Assembly: GCA_028281285.1 (NCBI GenBank)
Contig: JANQKF010000013.1
Span: forward strand, 248,001 to 312,000
Source: Cyclobacteriaceae bacterium
GTDB lineage: Bacteria; Bacteroidota; Bacteroidia; Cytophagales; Cyclobacteriaceae
Direction of reading: 5' to 3'
Length of the DNA: 64,000 nucleotides
The translations under genes and the position numbers were made by a program. The notes under the pieces were generated by a model, which saw only the letters and a program-made list of their open reading frames with translations, was not told the DNA's origin and ran no database searches. Below, piece by piece: positions 8,430 through 17,184 of this stretch. Each line of letters starts with the position of its first letter. The stretch's first letter is position 1.

Positions 8430-9287
8430 TTAATTCTTCTTCCGTTTGAAACTCAAACTCGTTTCGTTGGGATCTACCGGCTTGGGCAGTTTTGCATGGA
8501 GGATCTCTTCCATCATTCGATGATACTCCTCGAAGGTGTGCATATTATTATGTCCCGCCCCAATCACCGGATAAAGCCGTGTGCTCTCCTTTTTAATCTT
8601 TGACAAGGCCATAGAAGTTTTGAAGGGGATTAAACGGTCATTAGTTCCATGGATGATCTTGATCGGTACCTCCACATATTTCAGATAGACATGTGTACGT
8701 ATCGGGAAACGCATGATCAGCGAAATAGGCATAAAAGGAAGAATGCGCTTTGCTACCTTGGTCAAACTGTAATAAGGTGATTCCAGTACCAACATTCTAG
8801 GGTTGTTTTGTGAAGCGAGTTTCGCGGCAAACCCTGACCCCAATGATCGCCCATACATAATGATGTATTTCTCATCCACCTGTTCTCTGACCTTATCATA
8901 GATGTATTGCATGTCATCCTTAATATCATCCTCAGTCCTCCGTCCGGTGCTTTTTCCAAAACCCCGATAATCAACCATGATTACATCAAATCCCTGTCGC
9001 GTGAAGTCGATCGCAAACTTTCCCCAGCCTTTAATTGACTTGGAATTTCCCTTGAGGTAAAAGACAACACCTTTAGGGTCAGGAATGCTAAAGTGGATTC
9101 CGTTGATGTTCACACCCTCATCCAGTTCAAAATTATACTCCTTGAAATTGAGGTTGGGATATTTGAACTCAAAGTCCTTTGGAAGCTTTTCGGGTTTGAA
9201 AAGGAACTGCTCCTGCCAAAAATAGAGTACGAAGTTGGCTAGAAGGTAAATGCCAACTACTAACAGAATTATGGAAGTGGTACTCAA
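8430..9287 (-). CDS. Membrane-anchored alpha/beta hydrolase (paralogue B)
   Basis: This 285-residue protein has an N-terminal transmembrane anchor (residues 5-23), then an alpha/beta hydrolase domain with S148 in YGRSLGSG, D217 in HGTNDRLIP and H246 in GAGHNNM. Triad positions agree with paralogue A to within one residue, and segments such as VDYRGFGKS and SPYYS correspond, so the two arose by duplication. It differs by a 30-residue basic, proline-containing C-terminal tail. The start is TTG at 9287. In the oxyanion strand the usual HG is replaced by KG (FYLKGNSK), which may alter activity. Confidence 0.87.
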   Translation of the reverse strand: MSTTSIILLVVGIYLLANFVLYFWQEQFLFKPEKLPKDFEFKYPNLNFKEYNFELDEGVNINGIHFSIPDPKGVVFYLKGNSKSIKGWGKFAIDFTRQGFDVIMVDYRGFGKSTGRRTEDDIKDDMQYIYDKVREQVDEKYIIMYGRSLGSGFAAKLASQNNPRMLVLESPYYSLTKVAKRILPFMPISLIMRFPIRTHVYLKYVEVPIKIIHGTNDRLIPFKTSMALSKIKKESTRLYPVIGAGHNNMHTFEEYHRMMEEILHAKLPKPVDPNETSLSFKRKKN

Positions 9288-9344
9288 AGGTTTGGCTTTT
9301 CTAAAAGTTAATTGAAAAAGTTGAGGGTGGCAACCTATCCAAAC

Positions 9345-9430
9345 GTCACTCTGATCCTATGATAATGGGAGAAAAGTATCCCAGCCAGAACAAGAGATTC
9401 TTCGGATCATTCCACTCACCACTGAATGAC
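9345..9430. repeat. Palindromic intergenic repeat, copy 3 (degenerate)
   Basis: The element starts with GTCACTCTGATCC and ends with CTGAATGAC, and has the shared internal words AAAAGTATCCC and GAGATTCTTC in the same order as copy 2. The inner hairpins are decayed. It lies upstream of paralogue B, so repeats and hydrolase genes alternate along 7.4-9.4 kb. Confidence 0.6.
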
Positions 9431-9474
9431 GTTCTTGAATTAATCCTTTCTCATACAAATCCGTAACTTGAATC

Positions 9475-10992
9475 ATGCCCAAAGTCTATAGCCTCCTTCT
9501 TATTTACCTCATTTCAACTCCAGTATTTTCTCAATCATTATCAATTCCTCTTGAAAAACTTGAAGGAGATATCTGGGTGGATCCGGCCTTAGAAAACATC
9601 ACGGGAAACACCCCGATTGTAGTCTGGTTCGAAGATCAGCTTTTGGGCAGCGGAGATTCTTATCAAAAGAGAATCAGGGAATTCAGAGGCATAAAAAGAA
9701 GTGAACTTCAACGAAGAGTGATTTATTCCCTGAAAAGAGTGAGTGAGCAGTCAATCGAGCGAGTGGTAATCGACCTGACAGGCCTTGAACGTGCTGGTCA
9801 TATTTCAGATTTCAGAAGACATTGGATAGTTAATGGATTTAGCTGCACAGTGAATGACAAGGGACTTAAGGCGATCAAAAAATTAGAAGGTGTCTCAAAA
9901 ATTTTCAGAAAACGGTCTGCATTTTCTCCGAGCAATCAGGATGTAGGACCCGAATATGTCACCTCTCCGCCAAAATCCAGCTTTGATAGGGCGAAGGTCG
10001 AATCTTATCCTTGGAATATCGAAAGAATTAGAGCACCTGAAGTCTGGAAGGAGTTTGGGGTAACCGGCAAAGGCACTTTGAATGTGATCCATGATTTTGG
10101 TTTTAAGCTGGATGTACCTCCATTGGCTGAAAACATTTATATCAACTTTGGTGAGATCCCAGGCAACAATGAAGACGATGACCGGAATGGCTTCATAGAT
10201 GATTTTCACGGTTTCAACTTTGACTCCCAGAATGCAAACCTCAATGAACCGAGGATGCGCGGGACCATCATTCATGGCAATGCCTGTGCAGCAATGGTGT
10301 CAGGCACCTTTGCAACCGGAACTAATGAAGTCATAGGAATTGCTCCCGAATCCAAATGGGCACCAGTCATCGGTTCCGCCAATATTGAGCAAGCAGTGGA
10401 ATGGGCCATCGAACAAGGTGCGGACACTTACAGCATGAGCTTTTCTCAGCCTAATCTCGGTGAGTTGAGGTCTCATTGGAGAAAAGTAATGGAACAAGCA
10501 TCATTCTGTGGAATCGTATTTATATCCGGAGCAGGAAATTTTGCTGCAGGCAATAACTTTGCTCCGGTTCCAATCCAAATGAGAAATCCGGAAGATATTC
10601 CTGAAGCAGTATTAGGTATTGCCGGTGTTGGCCAGGATGGTAACCGTCCCATATTTAGTAGTCAGGGGCCAGTAGAATGGAAAACTGAACACTATTCTGA
10701 TGGTCGCGTGAACAAGCCCGATTTTGCAACACTTAACTTTCAGATCAGGTGTATCGATCTCGAGGGTAATCTTTCTAATCAGTCTAGTGGCAATTCATTT
10801 GCCGGCCCTCACATGGCAGGAATCATTTCCCTGATGCTTTCAGCCAATCCGGAGTTGCTACCCTGGGAAGTGAAAGAAATATTAAAAAAGACAGCCACCG
10901 ATATCGGTGATAAAGGTTTTGATTTTCAATCAGGTTACGGTTTTGTAAATGCTTATGACGCTGTCAAGGAAACCTATCTCTGGAAGAAATAA
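9475..10992 (+). CDS. Secreted subtilisin-like S8 serine peptidase
   Basis: The 505-residue protein has a signal peptide ending at VFSQS (residue 20), an inhibitor-like propeptide region (to about 150), and a subtilase domain. Candidate catalytic residues are D207 (VIHDFGF), H268 (IHGNA) and S441 (GNSFAGPHMAG), with oxyanion asparagine N355 (GAGN). The His motif is HGNACAA instead of the usual HGTHVAG, so the second conserved histidine is absent. A DDDRNGFIDD segment (residues 234-243) could bind calcium. No T9SS C-terminal sorting domain is visible after the catalytic domain. It precedes the FG-GAP gene by 27 bp, probably in one transcript. Confidence 0.88.
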   Translation: MPKVYSLLLIYLISTPVFSQSLSIPLEKLEGDIWVDPALENITGNTPIVVWFEDQLLGSGDSYQKRIREFRGIKRSELQRRVIYSLKRVSEQSIERVVIDLTGLERAGHISDFRRHWIVNGFSCTVNDKGLKAIKKLEGVSKIFRKRSAFSPSNQDVGPEYVTSPPKSSFDRAKVESYPWNIERIRAPEVWKEFGVTGKGTLNVIHDFGFKLDVPPLAENIYINFGEIPGNNEDDDRNGFIDDFHGFNFDSQNANLNEPRMRGTIIHGNACAAMVSGTFATGTNEVIGIAPESKWAPVIGSANIEQAVEWAIEQGADTYSMSFSQPNLGELRSHWRKVMEQASFCGIVFISGAGNFAAGNNFAPVPIQMRNPEDIPEAVLGIAGVGQDGNRPIFSSQGPVEWKTEHYSDGRVNKPDFATLNFQIRCIDLEGNLSNQSSGNSFAGPHMAGIISLMLSANPELLPWEVKEILKKTATDIGDKGFDFQSGYGFVNAYDAVKETYLWKK

Positions 10993-11019
10993 TTCGTAAT
11001 TTCCGTCAAACAAAGACTC

Positions 11020-12132
11020 ATGAAGATTTTAGTTTCATTCTTCCTGCTTCTTATAAGCCTCGAAATTGTGGCCCAAAACGGTCCCTTCAATAGCCGTAAT
11101 GGGCGACTAATTCTCAGCAATACGAAGGAGCGTACCGCCTCGATTGGTTTTGGTGACCTGGATGGCGATGGAGATATTGATGTAATTGCTGCCAATGGTC
11201 GACATTGGCCAGAGCAAAACAGGATTTTCTTCAACAATGGCAAAGGAGTCTTCACGGTTTCTCAACCCTTGGATATTACGAGCGAAACCAGTTATGCAAC
11301 AGAATTGGCGGATTTAGATGGAGATGGTGACCTAGATGTTGCCGTAGGCAACGACCAGGCACCAAACATGCTCTATTTCAATGATGGCCGAGGAAATTTT
11401 ACGCGTGGCAGTCACTTTGGGAAGAAATATACGCCCACCAGAAACCTGACACTCGCGGACCTTGACCAGGATGGAGATATCGATATTCTAATCACCAATC
11501 GAGGCACTGAAAATGAGATCTGCGTGAATGATGGCAAAGGAAATTTCGATCAGGTAATTGGCTTTGGTAATCGAACCGATTCGACCATTGATGTGGAAGT
11601 GGCCGACATGGATGGGGACAATGATTTGGATTTAATCCTGGCTAATCGAGATGGACAAACTAATAGCGTTTATCTAAATGAAGGTAACCTTGATTTTTCT
11701 AAACGAATAGATTTTGGAACAGGGTCGGATGAAACACGTGCTGTAGCAATCGGTGATATCAATCAGGATGGTTTTCCGGATATTGTTACGGCCAATATCG
11801 GTGAACCAAACGTTATCTACTTTGGGAACAACCAACTCGATTTTTCTACTTCCCAGGTCTTCGATAACTCCAATGATCTCACCTACTCAGTGTCTGTAGC
11901 CGATTTCAACTCGGATGGAGCCATAGACATTATTGTAGCGAATAATCGTGGATTTAATGGGGTATATATGAATGAAAATAACGGTACTTCCTGGTCAAAA
12001 ATCAATATCGGCCGTAAGGGATACAACACCTATGATATTATCGCCATTGATTTGAATGGTGATGGAAAACCAGATATTGTTGAAGCCAATTCAGATCAGG
12101 TGAATCTCTATCATTTCAATCAGATGAAATAA
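11020..12132 (+). CDS. Secreted VCBS/FG-GAP repeat protein
   Basis: A 370-residue protein with a signal peptide (MKILVSFFLLLISLEIVAQ) followed almost entirely by repeats of about 50 residues. Seven calcium-binding loops of the DxDxDGxxD type are visible (for example DLDGDGDIDVI, DLDQDGDIDIL, DLNGDGKPDIV). Such repeats form an integrin-alpha-like beta-propeller and usually serve in adhesion or glycan binding. There is no enzyme motif. It follows the subtilase closely on the same strand. No sorting signal is visible at the C-terminus, which ends in HFNQMK. Confidence 0.88.
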   Translation: MKILVSFFLLLISLEIVAQNGPFNSRNGRLILSNTKERTASIGFGDLDGDGDIDVIAANGRHWPEQNRIFFNNGKGVFTVSQPLDITSETSYATELADLDGDGDLDVAVGNDQAPNMLYFNDGRGNFTRGSHFGKKYTPTRNLTLADLDQDGDIDILITNRGTENEICVNDGKGNFDQVIGFGNRTDSTIDVEVADMDGDNDLDLILANRDGQTNSVYLNEGNLDFSKRIDFGTGSDETRAVAIGDINQDGFPDIVTANIGEPNVIYFGNNQLDFSTSQVFDNSNDLTYSVSVADFNSDGAIDIIVANNRGFNGVYMNENNGTSWSKINIGRKGYNTYDIIAIDLNGDGKPDIVEANSDQVNLYHFNQMK

Positions 12133-12138
12133 GCCAGA

Positions 12139-12193
12139 GGCCATGCTGAACTTGATTCAGCATCTCAGACCCTGAAACAAGTTCAGGGTGACA
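12139..12193. repeat. Double-hairpin intergenic repeat of a second, related type
   Basis: Two hairpins stand side by side: GCTGAA-cttga-TTCAGC (12145-12161) and CCCTGAA-acaag-TTCAGGG (12170-12188), followed by TGACA. The reverse strand therefore begins GTCACCCTGAA, like the GTCAyTCTGA ends of the repeats at 7.4-9.4 kb. It separates convergent genes. Confidence 0.65.
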
Positions 12194-12195
12194 GT

Positions 12196-13278
12196 TTATT
12201 TTAAAAACTCCGCCAGCAGTCGATGAAAATGATGCACTCCTTTTTCCATTTTTGGGGAGTAACGTCCGGCTTTATAAAACCTCGAATTAATCCCTTTTTG
12301 TACTCCCTCTACTACAAACTCATCTTCTCGTTCAACCTTATCGATCATAGCGACAGAATTTGAATCGAACTTACTCTCATTGTAGACATAGGTAATAAAA
12401 CTCACCCTGGTACGATTAAGAGATATCGGTTTCACGATATTCACCGATAAGCCCCAGGGATAAAAATTGAACATCATATTCGGGAACACCCAGAAGTAAT
12501 AAGCGGCTACGTCCTTTCCATAATCCATATGGCCCCCAGGCAGATCAAAGGTATGTTGTGCTCCATCCGCATAACCAACTTGCAAATTCATATGATCGTA
12601 AAGCACCGTTTCATAGGCACCATAATCGAGTACTGCATTAAGATCAGGATGTACGAATGGAATGTGAAATCCCTCGAGATAGTTATCACAGTACAGCGAC
12701 CAATGTGCATTAACCAAATAGTCCTGAGAAGTTACCTCATTCAGCTTGAATTCATGAAGAGGTAAAAACCCAATTCGCTCCAACATGCCATCAATTATTG
12801 GTTGAATCGGAAATGAGGGATCAAGCCCCATAAACAACCATGGGCCCATCTGTTTTAAATCAAACCGATGCAGATGATCCGATTCGGATGGAAAGTTTTC
12901 AGCCTCCTTAAATTCCGGCATATGCTGAAATGATCCGTCCAGTCCAAACCTCCTTCCATGGTACATGCAGTAGAGACCCTTTTCAGAACCGGGATTGTGA
13001 CACACAATGTTGCCTCGATGAGTGCATACATTGGAGAGGCAGTGAATGGTACCTTCTTTATCTCTAGTTAGTACAACCGGTTCTGTCAGATAGCCACCAA
13101 GAAGAGTAAACGGATGCACCTGTCCTTCCAGTTTTACAAGATTCTCATCACCAATCCATTGCCAGGACTTCATTATCACCTTCTCCTTTAAGAGTTCGAA
13201 TACATCCGGGTCACGATAGAAACTCGCAGGCAGTGTTTGAGCTTGCTTGATATCCGGATGAATAGAATAGCTAGGCAT
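12196..13278 (-). CDS. Rieske non-heme iron oxygenase, quaternary-amine type
   Basis: The 360-residue protein carries a Rieske [2Fe-2S] site (C85-x-H87 in CTHRG; C104-x2-H107 in CMYHG) and a mononuclear iron site in DNYLEGFHIPFVH with H205 and H210. The residue that bridges the two centres is normally Asp; here the spacing puts Glu202 in that place, as described for carnitine monooxygenase CntA. This supports a substrate such as a methylated amine (betaine, carnitine or stachydrine type), though the substrate is not proven. It would need a partner reductase, which is not in the window. It is divergent, by 71 bp, from the permease gene at 13350. Confidence 0.87.
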   Translation of the reverse strand: MPSYSIHPDIKQAQTLPASFYRDPDVFELLKEKVIMKSWQWIGDENLVKLEGQVHPFTLLGGYLTEPVVLTRDKEGTIHCLSNVCTHRGNIVCHNPGSEKGLYCMYHGRRFGLDGSFQHMPEFKEAENFPSESDHLHRFDLKQMGPWLFMGLDPSFPIQPIIDGMLERIGFLPLHEFKLNEVTSQDYLVNAHWSLYCDNYLEGFHIPFVHPDLNAVLDYGAYETVLYDHMNLQVGYADGAQHTFDLPGGHMDYGKDVAAYYFWVFPNMMFNFYPWGLSVNIVKPISLNRTRVSFITYVYNESKFDSNSVAMIDKVEREDEFVVEGVQKGINSRFYKAGRYSPKMEKGVHHFHRLLAEFLK

Positions 13279-13349
13279 GTTTAAGTTTTATCGATATCTT
13301 ATCCAATGGCGGATTACTAAAATAAGGAATCCAACGAGATTTTCTTTCG

Positions 13350-14654
13350 ATGAGCAACAACTCTCTTTCCAGCAAGAAACTGGGCTTTTGGGCAGCAACG
13401 TCACTTGTGGTGGGCAGCATGATTGGTTCCGGTATCTTTTCATTGCCCATAGCATTAGCTGAATTTGGAGGAATAAGCCTTTTTGGATGGTTAATTGCGG
13501 CTGCAGGGGCATTCACTTGTGCAAAGATTATGATTGCACTGAGCAAGGTCATCCCAGTCACAGGTGGACCATATGCTTATTCCAGAGCAGGCTTTGGTGA
13601 TCTTTTGGGCTTTCTTGTTGGCTGGGGTTATTGGCTTTCAATTATGACGACCAATGCTGCTCTGGTTATGACCATCATCAGTTATTTGGGTGTCTTCTTC
13701 CCTATTCTAGTGGAACAGACAATTGTAGGTCTTCTGGTTGGTGTGGCCATTTTATGGGTCATTACTACCATTAATGGACATAGCCTTAAAGCTGCAGGGA
13801 AGACACAATTGGTCGCCACCGTTTTGAAGCTGATACCCCTTGCCATTATTACGATTGGTGGACTGTTCTTTATCAACTTCTCTCACTTTTCACCGCTAAA
13901 CATCAGTGGGCAAAGCTCCTTTCAGGCGATCACTGTTACGACAGCCTATTGTCTATTTGCATTTCTTGGCTTGGAAGCAGCCACAATACCGGCTGGCAGC
14001 ATAAAAAATGCCGAGAAAACCGTACCGCGAGCAACACTTCTAGGCACCATGTTCGTGACTGCCATTTACATGTTGAGTTCCTTTTCACTTTTCGGAATTC
14101 TGCCTCCCGAAGAGATTGCAAACACTGTCTCGCCATTTGCAGATGCCGCTTCCAAAATCTGGGGCGCTAATGCAATGTATTTTGTTGCTGCCGGTGCCTG
14201 TATATCTGCGCTTGGGACTTTGAATGGCTGGGTGTTAATGCAGGGACAAATGGCATTAGGTGTTGCACAGGATGGACTATTCCCAAAGGCTTTTGCAAAA
14301 GTCAATAAGAATTTGTCTCCGACTTTCGGGATCGTGGTGTCCAGTTGCATCGCTACACTGCTTGTCCTCGTCAACCAGTCCAAAGGACTTTCCGGAATCT
14401 ATACTTATATGGTCTTACTCACAACCGTGTTCAATTTAGTTGCTTATATATTCAGTATCGGAGCTTTCGCCCTTTTTGGAGCTGAAAGAAAATATGGATT
14501 AAAACCTACGGTAACCAATATCGTCCTTTCAATAATCGCCTTTGGCTTTTCAATTTGGATGATCATCGGTTCAGGAGAGACTGCTGTAATGGCTGGGTTC
14601 ATTGGTCTTTTGGCAGGAATACCAGTTTATATATGGAATAAAAGAAAACGTTAA
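13350..14654 (+). CDS. APC family amino acid permease
   Basis: The 434-residue protein is highly hydrophobic with about 12 transmembrane segments. The first helix carries GSMIGSGIFSLP, the substrate-binding G-[ST]-G-type motif of the amino acid/polyamine/organocation superfamily, and the sequence resembles basic amino acid antiporters of the AdiC/ArcD-like group. The next gene begins at the base after the stop codon (14655), so permease and the dimethylargininase-like enzyme are very likely co-translated. The likely cargo is therefore arginine or a methylated arginine, which is an inference from context. Confidence 0.9.
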   Translation: MSNNSLSSKKLGFWAATSLVVGSMIGSGIFSLPIALAEFGGISLFGWLIAAAGAFTCAKIMIALSKVIPVTGGPYAYSRAGFGDLLGFLVGWGYWLSIMTTNAALVMTIISYLGVFFPILVEQTIVGLLVGVAILWVITTINGHSLKAAGKTQLVATVLKLIPLAIITIGGLFFINFSHFSPLNISGQSSFQAITVTTAYCLFAFLGLEAATIPAGSIKNAEKTVPRATLLGTMFVTAIYMLSSFSLFGILPPEEIANTVSPFADAASKIWGANAMYFVAAGACISALGTLNGWVLMQGQMALGVAQDGLFPKAFAKVNKNLSPTFGIVVSSCIATLLVLVNQSKGLSGIYTYMVLLTTVFNLVAYIFSIGAFALFGAERKYGLKPTVTNIVLSIIAFGFSIWMIIGSGETAVMAGFIGLLAGIPVYIWNKRKR

Positions 14655-15530
14655 ATGGAAACTTGTCACTCAGAATATGGTAGACTCATTTCAGTTGTCC
14701 TTAAACCTGCTCAAAATGCCTTTGTTAGTCAGGATAAGATCAACGCAGAATGGGAGTCCCTTAACTATTTAGCAGCTCCGGATTTTGCGAATGCCTCGCA
14801 CGAATCTGATGAGTTCAGGACTTTAATAGGATCAGGAGGTGCACAAATTCTTGAATTGCCCGAAAATCCCTCTGTCACTATTGATTCCATTTATTGTCGC
14901 GATGCATCATTCACCACCGACTTCGGAGTGATCATTTGCAACATGGGTAAAGGGGGTAGAATCAACGAGCCTCTGGCAGAGAGAGTACTCTTCGAAAAAT
15001 CTGGCATTCAAATCCTGGGCGAAATTGAAAGCCCAGGAACTGTGGAGGGTGGAGATGTAGCATGGCTAGATGAAAAAACAGTGGCCATAGGTCGAACATA
15101 CAGAACTAATCCCGAAGGAATTCGACAGTTTAAAAACCTTCTTGAGCCCCGGGGCATAGAAGTGATTGTGGTAGAATTGCCGCATTACAAAGGACCATCT
15201 GATGTATTTCATTTGATGTCCATTCTCAGCCCGGTCGATAAGGATTTGGCGGTCGTCTACTCTCCACTAATGCCGATATGGTTTCGTGAAGAATTGAAAA
15301 ATCGTGGATTCGAATTTGTAGAGTGTCCGGATCAAGAATTCGAATCTAAAGGATGCAATGTCTTGGCTATTGCACCACGTGAATGCCTAATGGTAGCCGG
15401 AAATGATATTACCAAGAAACGCCTTGAAGAAAAAGGGGCCAAGGTAACCACCTATAAAGGTTGGGAAATCAGTGAACAAGGTAGTGGAGGTCCCACTTGT
15501 CTCACCCGACCGATTCTTAGGCAAATCTGA
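14655..15530 (+). CDS. Dimethylarginine dimethylaminohydrolase-like enzyme (amidinotransferase/ADI family)
   Basis: The 291-residue protein has the pentein catalytic set: YCRDASF near residues 80-86, EGGD at 131-134, a catalytic histidine in DVFHLMS (H186), and C282 near the C-terminus in GGPTCLTRP. Members hydrolyse the guanidino group of arginine or methylarginines to citrulline plus ammonia or a methylamine. The short length fits dimethylargininases rather than the ~400-residue arginine deiminases. It is directly coupled to the upstream permease. Substrate remains to be shown; plain arginine deiminase-like activity is the main alternative. Confidence 0.85.
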   Translation: METCHSEYGRLISVVLKPAQNAFVSQDKINAEWESLNYLAAPDFANASHESDEFRTLIGSGGAQILELPENPSVTIDSIYCRDASFTTDFGVIICNMGKGGRINEPLAERVLFEKSGIQILGEIESPGTVEGGDVAWLDEKTVAIGRTYRTNPEGIRQFKNLLEPRGIEVIVVELPHYKGPSDVFHLMSILSPVDKDLAVVYSPLMPIWFREELKNRGFEFVECPDQEFESKGCNVLAIAPRECLMVAGNDITKKRLEEKGAKVTTYKGWEISEQGSGGPTCLTRPILRQI

Positions 15531-15578
15531 CCTTGTACAGCGCAATCACATTAACTAGATTGTTCCAAATTCCATTTC

Positions 15579-17183
15579 ATGAAGCGATTTTTATCAATAC
15601 TCCTCCTTACCTTTTTTCAGGTAGCCCCTGTAGCAGCACAAAAGCATCATAAGCGATTTGAGGCGATGGATGTTCAGCACTATCGCTTTGAAATAACGCT
15701 CAACGATGAGAATAATGAAATCAAAGGTAAAGCCATCATTCAAATCAAATTCAAAAAAGATGTTACCCATGTTTACCTAGATTTGGCAAGTCGCGTGAAT
15801 GGGATTGGTGATGGCATGAAAATCACAGGCATTGCCGGCCCTCATGACCAAGGTCTCCACTACACACATGAAGACGATGTTCTCAGTCTCCTGTTTTCGG
15901 CCAAACAAGGTGAAACGCATGAGCTGAAAGTCGAATATCAGGGAGTACCGAAGAATGGGTTGATCATTGCTGAAAACAAGTTTGGCGAGCGAACTTTTTT
16001 TGGAGATAACTGGCCGGACCGGGGCAAACATTATTTACCAACGGTCGACCATCCCTCGGACAAGGCCACAGTGGACTGGGTAATCACTGCCCCTGAGCAC
16101 TATCAGGTGATTGGAAATGGCAGATTAATTGAAACCACTAATCTCGAAGGCGGTATGAAAATCACACGTTGGAGAACGGATGTGCCAATTCCTACCAAGG
16201 TGATGGTCTTTGGCGCAGCGAGATTTGCCGTAGAATACCTTGGTAGAACATATGGTACAGAAGTCTCCAGTTGGGTCTATCCTCAAGACAGGGATGCCGG
16301 ATTCTATGATTATGCCATTGCCCCGGAAATTCTGGATTGGTTCATTAATCATGTCGGACCCTACCCCTTCTCCAAATTGGCTAATGTACAGTCTAAGACT
16401 ATGTTCGGTGGAATGGAAAATGCAGGTAATATTTTCTATTCCGAACGATCAGTAACAGGAGAGCGAAGATCGGCCGGGACAGTTGTGCACGAAATTGCCC
16501 ATCAGTGGTTTGGCAACTCGGCCTCCGAAGCGGATTGGCATCATGCCTGGCTGAGTGAAGGTTTCGCCACATATTTCACCAATCTCTATTACGAGCAAAA
16601 GGAAGGGCGCGACAACTTCGTGAATCGCCTGAAAACTCAGCGGTTCAGAGTAATCCAATTCAGCAAGAGCAAACCAGTTCCAATTGTAGATACCTCCATA
16701 ATTGATTACATGCAGGCTTTAAATGCCAATACTTATCAAAAGGGTGGTTGGGTACTCCATATGCTCAGACGCGAGGTTGGTGATGAACATTTTTGGGAAG
16801 GAATACGAGCCTATTACAAAAAATACACCCTCTCAAATGCCTTAAGCGAAGATTTAAGAGATGTATTCGAAGAAGTCTCCGGACAAGAATTAGATGGTTT
16901 TTTCAGACAATGGCTTTATCAACCCGGGCAACCACAACTTGATGCAAAGTGGCATTATAATGAAGGCAAACTCGAGGTTCAAATCAACCAAACTCAAATA
17001 GAAGACTTTGAATTCGACTTGGATATCGAAGTCATCTATGAAGACGGAACTTCCGAGAAGCATACGGTTCCGATTACTTCTAAAACACAGGTCTGGAGTC
17101 CGGAGGTAAAATCTAAACCGTTAGATGTGAAGCTGGACCCTGATACTTGGCTTCTGTTTGAAGGGAAAATCGAGAGGAAATAA
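15579..17183 (+). CDS. Secreted M1 family metallopeptidase
   Basis: A 534-residue protein with a signal peptide (to VAPVAAQ) and an aminopeptidase N-type fold. The zinc site is HEIAH (H304, E305, H308) with E327 in WLSEGFAT, giving HEXXH-x18-E. The exopeptidase motif reads GGMENAG (277-283). It ends after a beta-sandwich domain and lacks the large C-terminal helical domain of classical aminopeptidase N, as in many Bacteroidota M1 enzymes. It should release N-terminal amino acids from peptides outside the cytoplasm. It meets the convergent DUF3179 gene with a 1 bp gap. Confidence 0.92.
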   Translation: MKRFLSILLLTFFQVAPVAAQKHHKRFEAMDVQHYRFEITLNDENNEIKGKAIIQIKFKKDVTHVYLDLASRVNGIGDGMKITGIAGPHDQGLHYTHEDDVLSLLFSAKQGETHELKVEYQGVPKNGLIIAENKFGERTFFGDNWPDRGKHYLPTVDHPSDKATVDWVITAPEHYQVIGNGRLIETTNLEGGMKITRWRTDVPIPTKVMVFGAARFAVEYLGRTYGTEVSSWVYPQDRDAGFYDYAIAPEILDWFINHVGPYPFSKLANVQSKTMFGGMENAGNIFYSERSVTGERRSAGTVVHEIAHQWFGNSASEADWHHAWLSEGFATYFTNLYYEQKEGRDNFVNRLKTQRFRVIQFSKSKPVPIVDTSIIDYMQALNANTYQKGGWVLHMLRREVGDEHFWEGIRAYYKKYTLSNALSEDLRDVFEEVSGQELDGFFRQWLYQPGQPQLDAKWHYNEGKLEVQINQTQIEDFEFDLDIEVIYEDGTSEKHTVPITSKTQVWSPEVKSKPLDVKLDPDTWLLFEGKIERK

Positions 17184-17184
17184 T

